Source: JBBSHE01 sp038253325
Lineage (GTDB): Bacteria; Actinomycetota; Actinomycetes; Propionibacteriales; Nocardioidaceae
Reading direction: 5' to 3'
DNA: 64,000 nucleotides
Assembly: GCA_038253325.1 (NCBI GenBank)
Contig: JBBSHE010000007.1
Location: 17,649 to 81,648, forward strand
This document shows positions 58,225 through 64,000 of the stretch, piece after piece (position 1 is the stretch's first letter; each line of letters starts with the position of its first letter). The position numbers and the translations under genes were made by a program. The notes beneath the pieces are model-generated. The model had not been told where the DNA came from. It worked only from the letters and a program-made list of their open reading frames with translations, and made no database searches.

Positions 58225-60411
58225 ATGGCGACTGACGTAAACCTTCCCGAACTAGGCGAGAGCGTCACGGAGGGGACGGTCACCCAGTGGCTGAAGCAGG
58301 TCGGTGACGACGTCGCCTTGGACGAACCGCTGCTCGAGATATCCACGGACAAGGTCGACACCGAGATCCCGTCACCGGTCGCCGGCAAGCTTCTCGAGAT
58401 CAAGGCAGCGCAGGACGAGACGGTCGAGGTCGGGGCCGTACTGGCGGTCATCGGCAGCGACTCGGACGCCTCCGACGAAGGCCCGTCCGCGTCCGACGAA
58501 AGCCTGTCCCCGTCCGACGAAAGCCCGTCCGCGTCCGACGACTCCTCCGACCAAGAGCCGCCCGACCAGCATCAGGGCGCCGGCGAAGCCGAGCAGGGCC
58601 GTCCGCCCGGCGACGAGTCCGGCGACGAGCAGGCCAGCGCCGATCGGAGCCTGGTCGAGGAGCCACCGGCCGAAGAGCACGAGACCGCAGAGTCCCAGGC
58701 CGAAGAGTCCCCGGCGAACGAGCCACCGGCCGCAGAGCCCCAGGCCGAAGAGTCCCCGGCGAACGAGCCACCGGCCGCAGAGCCCCAGGCCGAAGAGCCC
58801 CGGGCGAACGAGCCACCGGCCGCAGAGCCCCAGGCCGAAGAGCCCCGGGCGAACGAGCCACCGGCCGAAGAGCCTCAGGCGGACGAGTCGGCGGCGCACG
58901 AGACTCAGCAGGCTGATTCATCGGGGCGTGGCGAGGGTACCGACGTTACGCTCCCAGCTCTCGGCGAAAGCGTGACGGAGGGGACGGTCACCCAGTGGCT
59001 GAAGCAGGTTGGCGACGAGGTGGCAGTCGACGAACCGCTGCTCGAGGTTTCCACGGACAAGGTCGACACCGAGATCCCCTCACCGGTCGCCGGCACCCTG
59101 CTCGAGATCAGGGCCGGGCAGGACGAGACGGTAGAGGTCGGAGCGGTTCTTGCCGTCGTGGGAGCCGGCGCCGCCAAGGCACGCCGACAGCCCGAGTCCG
59201 AGCCTGAGTCTCAGCCGGATGCCGAATCGCAGCCTGAGACCGAACAACGGGGCGCGCGTCAGCCCGAGACCGAACCGCCGCGTGCCCGAGAGCCCGATAC
59301 CGAGGCGGAGCCGGAGACCGAGCAGCAGCACGCGGCCGAGTCGAAACCGAAGCTCGAGTCCGACCCGACGCCCGATCGCGGCGAGGCTGCGGCGGCCGAG
59401 TCCGCACCAACCGAGCCTGCCGCGGCCGAGTCCGCACCAACCGAGGCCGCCGGCCGGACCGGCTCCGACCGCGAACCGACTTACGTCACCCCGCTGGTGC
59501 GCAAGCTGGCGGCCCAGCACGACGTCGACCTTGCCGAGCTGAACGGCTCGGGGGTCGGTGGCCGGATCCGCAAGCAGGACGTGCTGGCAGCTGCCGATGC
59601 CAGGAAACAGGCGGTCGCCACCGCACCGTCGCAGCCTGCGACGCCAGCCACCGAGCCGGATTCCGCGGCCGGCGCGGAGCCGAGTCCGTTACGCGGCAAG
59701 ACCGAGAAGCTCAGTCGCCTGCGGCAGCTGATCGCGCGGCGGATGGTCGAGTCTTTGCAGACGTCGGCACAGCTCACCACGGTCGTCGAGGTGGACGTGA
59801 CGGCTATCTCCCGGCTCCGAACCAGGCACAAGGACTCGTTCGCCGCGCGGGAGGGCGTCAAGCTGTCGTACCTTCCCTTCTTCGCCAAGGCCGCGGTCGA
59901 CGCGCTCAAGGTCTACCCGCAGCTCAACGCGTCGATCGACACCGAGAAGAACGAGGTGACGTACTCCGACGCAGAAAACCTTGGCGTCGCAGTCGACACC
60001 GAACGCGGCCTCCTGGTCGCCACGGTGAGGGACGCGGGTGACCTCTCCATTGCGGGGCTTGCCCGCAAGATCGCCGACCTCGCCGAACGGACCCGGACGA
60101 ACAAGATCACCCCCGACGAGCTCTCGGGTGCGACATTCACCCTGACGAACACGGGCAGCCGTGGCGCCTTGTTCGACACTCCGATCATCTTTCAGCCGCA
60201 GGTGGCGATCCTGGGGACCGGCGCAGTGGTCAAGCGACCGGTCGTCATCGACGACCCGAATCTCGGCGAGACGATCGCGGTGCGCCAGATGGTCTACCTC
60301 GCCCTCACGTACGACCACCGGCTCGTCGATGGTGCAGACGCGGCGCGCTTTCTGACCGCGGTCAAGCAACGGCTCGAGGACGCGAACTTCGAGGCCGACC
60401 TCGGCGCATGA
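58225..60411 (+). CDS. sucB: Dihydrolipoamide acyltransferase E2 with two lipoyl domains
   Basis: 728 residues from ATG 58225. Two lipoyl domains (about 1-78 and 237-312), each with STDKVDTEIPSPVAG where the lysine is lipoylated; separated by a tandem-repeat linker. After another low-complexity linker rich in Glu/Pro/Ala comes the peripheral subunit-binding domain (about 415-450, TYVTPLVRKLAAQHDVDLAEL) and the catalytic domain (about 490-728) with ALTYDHRLVDGADAARFL, catalytic His. In actinobacteria this gene (SucB/DlaT) serves pyruvate and/or 2-oxoglutarate dehydrogenase. E1 genes are not in the window. ATG preceded by GAGGAGAAG. Confidence 0.95.
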   Translation: MATDVNLPELGESVTEGTVTQWLKQVGDDVALDEPLLEISTDKVDTEIPSPVAGKLLEIKAAQDETVEVGAVLAVIGSDSDASDEGPSASDESLSPSDESPSASDDSSDQEPPDQHQGAGEAEQGRPPGDESGDEQASADRSLVEEPPAEEHETAESQAEESPANEPPAAEPQAEESPANEPPAAEPQAEEPRANEPPAAEPQAEEPRANEPPAEEPQADESAAHETQQADSSGRGEGTDVTLPALGESVTEGTVTQWLKQVGDEVAVDEPLLEVSTDKVDTEIPSPVAGTLLEIRAGQDETVEVGAVLAVVGAGAAKARRQPESEPESQPDAESQPETEQRGARQPETEPPRAREPDTEAEPETEQQHAAESKPKLESDPTPDRGEAAAAESAPTEPAAAESAPTEAAGRTGSDREPTYVTPLVRKLAAQHDVDLAELNGSGVGGRIRKQDVLAAADARKQAVATAPSQPATPATEPDSAAGAEPSPLRGKTEKLSRLRQLIARRMVESLQTSAQLTTVVEVDVTAISRLRTRHKDSFAAREGVKLSYLPFFAKAAVDALKVYPQLNASIDTEKNEVTYSDAENLGVAVDTERGLLVATVRDAGDLSIAGLARKIADLAERTRTNKITPDELSGATFTLTNTGSRGALFDTPIIFQPQVAILGTGAVVKRPVVIDDPNLGETIAVRQMVYLALTYDHRLVDGADAARFLTAVKQRLEDANFEADLGA
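58699..58878 (+). repeat. Four 45-bp tandem repeats in the sucB interdomain linker
   Basis: Four head-to-tail units encode AEESPANEPPAAEPQ, twice in that form and twice with AEEPRANEPPA(A/E)EPQ (residues 159-218). The in-frame units keep a flexible Pro/Glu/Ala linker between the lipoyl domains and would let it vary in length by slippage. A shorter 27-bp repeat (AAAESAPTE-type) recurs later near 59392-59445. Confidence 0.9.
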
Positions 60412-60418
60412 CCCCAAC

Positions 60419-60458
60419 GGCTGAAGCCTTGAGCCTTATGAGGCTCAAGGCTTCAGCC
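60419..60458. terminator. 17-bp perfect stem-loop between convergent sucB and Nudix genes
   Basis: GGCTGAAGCCTTGAGCC (60419-60435), loop TTATGA, then the exact complement 60442-60458. It begins 8 bp after the sucB stop and covers the stop of the minus-strand Nudix gene, so it can terminate both. A diverged copy lies on the other side of the Nudix gene. Confidence 0.75.
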
Positions 60459-60899
60459 ACAAGCGGGCAGGAACGCGTCCTGACCGTCCGCGAGCGGAGC
60501 CGGCAACGGCAACCGCGCCCAGCGGCAGGCGAAGACCAGCCCCGCGTCGGCACTCTCCGCATCGCCGACGACGGTGTGCTGCCAGTGGTCCGCTCCTCCG
60601 TCCGGCGCGCGGAGGTGGACGTACGTGGTGACGGACGGGCCGCCGGGCTCGTCGATACCGCGTTCCTGCATCCCCACCTGGCCGACGCAGGTCAGTCCCG
60701 TCACGCCGGTCTCCTCCGCGACCTCGCGATACGCCGCGTCCTCGATCGCCTCGTACGTGCCCATCCCGCCGGCCGGGATCTGGGTCCCCGACGAGCCGTC
60801 CGGGTCGTCGACGTGGTCGAAGACGAGCAGCTCGACGTCCCCCTCGACCGTGCGCGTCACGTAGCACGCCACCCGGCGCCGGATCCCGTAGATCGTCAT
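60453..60899 (-). CDS. Nudix hydrolase
   Basis: 148 residues. A complete Nudix box is present (GX5EX7REUXEEXGU): GGMGTYEAIEDAAYREVAEETGV at about 43-65, holding the metal-binding glutamates. The rest: MTIYGIRRRVACYVTRTVEGDVELLVFDHVDD at the N terminus and RWARLPLPAPLADGQDAFLP at the C terminus. Hydrolyses a nucleoside diphosphate linked to another moiety; substrate unknown, sanitation of oxidised nucleotides being one option. It is framed by two related hairpins (60419-60458, overlapping its stop, and 60925-60963, 26 bp beyond its start). Confidence 0.9.
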   Translation of the reverse strand: MTIYGIRRRVACYVTRTVEGDVELLVFDHVDDPDGSSGTQIPAGGMGTYEAIEDAAYREVAEETGVTGLTCVGQVGMQERGIDEPGGPSVTTYVHLRAPDGGADHWQHTVVGDAESADAGLVFACRWARLPLPAPLADGQDAFLPACG

Positions 60900-60924
60900 G
60901 TCCCGGCGAGTTTAGGCCGACAAC

Positions 60925-60963
60925 GGCTGAAACTCTGAGCCCTATGATTCCGAACATTCAGCC
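60925..60963. repeat. Diverged second copy of the Nudix-flanking hairpin
   Basis: Begins AACGGCTGAA like the copy at 60419-60458 and shares TGAGCC.TATGA at the same offset, ending TTCAGCC. The outer arms (GGCTGAA/TTCAGCC) still pair but the inner stem has decayed. The two copies are in direct orientation around the Nudix gene. Confidence 0.6.
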
Positions 60964-60981
60964 GGTGGGAAGAATGGGCGC

Positions 60982-61872
60982 ATGCGGATCTTGATGGCGG
61001 GCGCGTCCGGTTTCCTCGGTACGGCGTTGCAGCAGCATTGGAGGTCAACGGGCCACGACGTCGCGACGCTCGTACGCCGGGAGCCCGGATCGAGTCGCGA
61101 GCACCGGTGGGACCCGTACCGCGGCCAGCTCGACGCCTCCCTCGTCGAGTCCCACGACGTCGTCGTGAACCTGGCCGGCGCACCGGTCAGCCACTGGCCG
61201 TGGACCGCCGCGTACAAGAAGACACTGCTGATCAGCCGTACGGCCACCACGCGCACGGTCGCCGAGGCGATCGCCGGCTCGGATCACAAACCGGCTCTGG
61301 TCAATGCCAGCGGCGTCTCGTACTACGGCGACCGAGACGACGAGGATCTCGACGAGGACTCGAGCAACGGCGACACATTCCTGGCGAAGGTCGCCCGCCG
61401 TTGGGAAGCGGCGACGGAGCCCGCGACGACCGCCGGTGCACGGGTGTGTCTGGTGAGAACGGGCGTCGTCCTCGACAAGGACGGAGGCGCGCTGCGACTG
61501 ATGAAGCTCCCGTTCGTGGCCGGGTTGGGCGGAACGCTCGGAGGCGGACGACAGTGGTTCGCGTCGATCTCACTCGCCGACTACGTGGGAGCCGTCGGCT
61601 GGGTCACCGAGCGTGAGGAATGCGCCGGGCCGTACAACGTGGTCGCCCCCGAGCCGGCCACCAACAAGGACCTGACCCGCGCGCTGAGCACCCGGCTGCA
61701 CCGGCCCGCGGTGGTACCCGTCCCTGCGCTTGCGGTCCGCCTCGCACTCGGCCCCGACCTCTCGAACGAGCTGCTCGGCAGCATCAAGGCCCATCCGCGT
61801 CGACTCCTCGAAGCCGGCTACCGCTTCCGCCATCGCACCATCGGAGACGAGGTCGCCGCCGCATTTCCCTGA
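60982..61872 (+). CDS. TIGR01777-family epimerase-like SDR protein
   Basis: 296 residues. Extended short-chain dehydrogenase fold: MRILMAGASGFLGTALQQHW gives the GxxGxxG cofactor site; VVNLAGAPVSHWPWTAAYKKTLLISRTATTRTVAEAI and ASGVSYYGDRDDEDLDEDSS follow, with the Tyr of the catalytic dyad region. The C-terminal DUF1731 part is ALGPDLSNELLGSIKAHPRRLLEAGYRFRHRTIGDEVAAAF. Function not established in the family; in M. tuberculosis the same gene (Rv2216) follows dlaT. Start ATG 60982. Confidence 0.9.
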   Translation: MRILMAGASGFLGTALQQHWRSTGHDVATLVRREPGSSREHRWDPYRGQLDASLVESHDVVVNLAGAPVSHWPWTAAYKKTLLISRTATTRTVAEAIAGSDHKPALVNASGVSYYGDRDDEDLDEDSSNGDTFLAKVARRWEAATEPATTAGARVCLVRTGVVLDKDGGALRLMKLPFVAGLGGTLGGGRQWFASISLADYVGAVGWVTEREECAGPYNVVAPEPATNKDLTRALSTRLHRPAVVPVPALAVRLALGPDLSNELLGSIKAHPRRLLEAGYRFRHRTIGDEVAAAFP

Positions 61873-61940
61873 GCGGTAGGCTGCGGTTCTCGGGCCCCCG
61901 AGGTCTCAGAGTTGAGCGCCGTACGACAGGGGTGAGCGCC

Positions 61941-63299
61941 ATGGCCGCGCGACAGCACAAGTACCTGCTGGACGAGTCGGAGATGCCGACCCGGTGGTAC
62001 AACATCATTCCCGATCTGCCGTCGCCACCACCTCCACCGCTGCATCCCGCGACGCAGGAGCCCGTCGGTCCCGACGACCTGGCCCCCTTGTTCCCGCTCG
62101 ACCTGATCTTGCAGGAGGTGTCGACGGACTCCTACCTCGACATCCCCGAAGAGGTGCAGGACGTCTATCGGCTCTGGCGCCCGTCGCCGTTGTACCGGGC
62201 GCACCGGCTCGAACGGGCACTGGGAACGCCGGCGCGGATCTACTACAAGTACGAGGGCGTCTCCCCCGCCGGCTCGCACAAGCCGAACACGGCGGTGCCC
62301 CAGGTGTACTACAACGCCAAGGCCGGAGTACGAAGACTGACCACCGAGACCGGCGCCGGCCAGTGGGGCACGGCATTGGCGTTCGCCTGCTCGCTGTTCG
62401 GCGTCGAGTGCGAGGTGTGGCAGGTCGGCACGTCGTACGACACCAAGCCGTACCGGCGTACCGTCATCGAGACGTTCGGCGGCAGCGTCCACCGCTCGCC
62501 GTCGCAGCTCACCAGCGCGGGACGGGCCTACCCCGCTGACCACCCGGGTTCACTCGGGATCGCCATCTCCGAAGCCGTCGAGGTTGCCGGCGGCGCCGAC
62601 GACACGAAGTACGCGCTGGGCTCCGTGCTCAACCACGTTCTGCTGCACCAGACGGTCATCGGAGAGGAGACGTTGCTCCAGCTCGCGAACGCCGGCGAGA
62701 CCGGCGCAGACCTCGTCGTCGGTTGCACCGGCGGCGGATCGAACTTCGGCGGACTGGCGTTCCCGTTCATTCGGGAGAAGCTGGCCGGTCGACAGTCCCC
62801 GGTGATCCGAGCGGTCGAGCCGGCCTCGTGCCCCTCGCTGACCCGCGGCGAGTACCGGTACGACTTCGGCGACACCGCCGGGTTCACGCCACTGTTGAAG
62901 ATGCACACGCTCGGCCACGACTTCATTCCCGACCCGATTCACGCCGGCGGCCTGCGGTACCACGGGATGTCGCCGCTGCTCTCCCACATCTACGAGCTGG
63001 GACTGCTCGAGGCGACGGCCGTCGAGCAGGGCGAGTGCTTCGCGGCGGCCGTCCGCTTCGCGCGCACCGAGGGCATCGTCCCGGCACCCGAGCCGGCCCA
63101 CGCCTTGGCCGCGACGATTCGGGAAGCACTCGCGTGCAAGGAGTCCGGGAAGGAGGCGGTGATCGTCACCGCCCTGTGCGGGCACGGTCTCCTCGACCTT
63201 GCCGCGTACGACGAGTACCTGCACGGGACGCTGGCCGACTCGCACCTCACCGACGCCGATCTGATTTCGGCGCTGGCGACCGTTCCGGCTCTTGGTTAA
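61941..63299 (+). CDS. trpB2: TrpB2-type tryptophan synthase beta-like enzyme
   Basis: 452 residues from ATG 61941 (GTG at 61932 possible). PLP fold type II enzyme of the stand-alone TrpB2 group (TIGR01415). Recognised by QHKYLLDESEMPTRWYNIIPDLP, then YYKYEGVSPAGSHKPNTAVPQ with the PLP lysine in SHKPN, TTETGAGQWG, CTGGGSNFGG binding the phosphate, and GLRYHGMSPLLSHIYELG. TrpB2 proteins have no TrpA partner nearby (none here) and can form tryptophan from indole plus serine or O-phosphoserine; physiological role debated. Its stop overlaps the convergent gene by 4 bp. Confidence 0.92.
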   Translation: MAARQHKYLLDESEMPTRWYNIIPDLPSPPPPPLHPATQEPVGPDDLAPLFPLDLILQEVSTDSYLDIPEEVQDVYRLWRPSPLYRAHRLERALGTPARIYYKYEGVSPAGSHKPNTAVPQVYYNAKAGVRRLTTETGAGQWGTALAFACSLFGVECEVWQVGTSYDTKPYRRTVIETFGGSVHRSPSQLTSAGRAYPADHPGSLGIAISEAVEVAGGADDTKYALGSVLNHVLLHQTVIGEETLLQLANAGETGADLVVGCTGGGSNFGGLAFPFIREKLAGRQSPVIRAVEPASCPSLTRGEYRYDFGDTAGFTPLLKMHTLGHDFIPDPIHAGGLRYHGMSPLLSHIYELGLLEATAVEQGECFAAAVRFARTEGIVPAPEPAHALAATIREALACKESGKEAVIVTALCGHGLLDLAAYDEYLHGTLADSHLTDADLISALATVPALG

Positions 63300-63931
63300 C
63301 GTTCGAGCACCGACACTGCGCTGATCCGCCACCGGTGTTGGGTGCGCTGGAGCTCTACCAGGTGATGGGTGGCGCGGTCGTGTGGCAGCGGTCGACGCCA
63401 GCCGTCCCGATCGACGGCGATCGCGCCGTCGAGGCGGTCGACCACGTCCAGCCGGACGCAGCCGCGACGTCGTTCGAGGACAGCGACGCGAAGGAAGTCG
63501 AGGTGGACGTTGGAAACCGTGAGGTCGCGCCCGGTGTATGCGCGCAGCCGCCGACGGTCCTGGGCCAGGACATCGGATTCCGGCACGAACACCTGGTTGA
63601 GACTGTCGGCGTCACCCTGCCGCCAGGCCTGCGACCGGATCGCGTCGAGGTGCCGCAGTACCGCGACCCACCGAGGTGGACCGACCCGACTCCGCCCGGG
63701 CGGAGTGGCCGTCGACGGGCTCGTGGGCGTGGCGGTGTCCGGGTAGGTGGTGTCTGGCGAGCGGGTCTGCTCGTCCGCAGGTGCTCCCGTGGGCGCCGCA
63801 CGCGCCCCCTGATGATCGGCGGCTCCGACCACCACCGAGAGCAGCGCGACCGCCGCCGCCGCGACCGACATCGCCACCAATGCCCATGTCTGGACCGGCC
63901 TGGTGCGACGAGCCGAACGGTGAGCGGACAT
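63296..63931 (-). CDS. Hypothetical secreted/anchored protein
   Basis: 211 residues. An N-terminal hydrophobic stretch (WALVAMSVAAAAVALLSVVVGA, residues about 16-37) after a basic start is a signal anchor. A Thr/Pro/Ser/Ala linker (to about residue 80) precedes a compact domain of about 130 residues: WVAVLRHLDAIRSQAWRQGDADSLNQVFVPESDVLAQDRRRLRAYTGRDLTVSNVHLDFLRVAVLERRRGCVRLDVVDRLDG, which resembles NTF2/SnoaL-like secreted accessory domains of actinobacteria. Function unknown. Minus strand, its 3' end overlaps trpB2 by 4 bp. Confidence 0.75.
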   Translation of the reverse strand: MSAHRSARRTRPVQTWALVAMSVAAAAVALLSVVVGAADHQGARAAPTGAPADEQTRSPDTTYPDTATPTSPSTATPPGRSRVGPPRWVAVLRHLDAIRSQAWRQGDADSLNQVFVPESDVLAQDRRRLRAYTGRDLTVSNVHLDFLRVAVLERRRGCVRLDVVDRLDGAIAVDRDGWRRPLPHDRATHHLVELQRTQHRWRISAVSVLER

Positions 63932-64000
63932 GCCGCCCAGGGTGCCGCAGATCGGCTGCCGACCTCAGGAGTTGTCCACAGGCCTTGGTCCTGGTGACCT

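Noticed and set aside
1..64000. rRNA, tRNA, integrases, insertion sequences or prophage genes
   Set aside because: None recognised. Apart from the small repeats the window reads as conserved actinobacterial core, with no cluster of atypical composition.

Overview
The window is very G+C-rich, densely packed and uses many GTG starts and 1-4 bp gene overlaps, as in an actinomycete chromosome. Gene content confirms this: a PknL-type kinase, class II DAHP synthase, PimB'-type mannosyltransferase, diheme QcrC, four-subunit aa3 oxidase, actinobacterial PspA/PspAA/PspAB set and many small actinobacteria-only proteins. No rRNA or tRNA gene is visible, so I cannot place it below class. Gene order follows, with gaps and swaps, the Mycobacterium tuberculosis Rv2175c-Rv2216 segment as I remember it; Streptomyces keeps much of the same order.

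Layout. 0.2-11.9 kb: barstar-like protein, Rv2175c-like DNA-binding protein, PASTA-bearing Ser/Thr kinase, secreted S53 peptidase, a glyoxalase-fold fragment, threonine aldolase, DAHP synthase, a phosphofructokinase with pyrophosphate-type residues, a hydrolase and an acyltransferase. 12.1-19.6 kb: membrane protein, TIGR00300 (ornithine cyclodeaminase-type) protein behind a cluster of palindromes, PrmC-like methyltransferase, then a tightly overlapped minus-strand chain (SRPBCC, ArsA-like ATPase, small Cys protein, two ROK sugar kinases). 19.7-32 kb: acyl-CoA synthetase, PimB', a membrane-anchored metallopeptidase, an NlpC/P60 endopeptidase under a c-di-AMP riboswitch, NYN-domain protein, exonuclease-UvrC fusion, Eis-like acetyltransferase, Lrp-type sensor, trpD and a lone receiver-like protein.

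32-41.9 kb is the respiratory block: CtaG-like protein, ctaE-qcrC-qcrA-qcrB on plus, ctaC-ctaD-ctaF on minus, with a lipoprotein L,D-transpeptidase between. No separate soluble cytochrome c is present, as expected for a bcc-aa3 supercomplex in which diheme QcrC carries electrons. 41.9-47.9 kb: adenosine-kinase-like PfkB protein, erpA, the psp envelope-stress genes, a methyltransferase and a DUF3043 protein, with prominent repeats around erpA.

48-54 kb: aldo/keto reductase and a cobalamin-riboswitch-led cassette of an anchored extracytoplasmic protein plus EcfT, a double EcfA and an EcfS-like protein, very likely a B12 or corrinoid importer. 54-64 kb: DinB protein, gcvT, a deleted leucyl-aminopeptidase remnant, lpdA and sucB (2-oxo acid dehydrogenase E3 and E2), a Nudix hydrolase bracketed by two related hairpins, a TIGR01777 epimerase, a stand-alone TrpB2-type enzyme and a secreted hypothetical protein.

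The least explained items are non-coding: a family of 16-bp palindromes with core CCAYGT..ACRTGG, one embedded in a 78-bp inverted repeat upstream of erpA; a 98-bp tandem duplication downstream of erpA; and paired hairpins around the Nudix gene. The best-supported regulatory finds are the two riboswitches, one of which resets the start of the NlpC/P60 gene.
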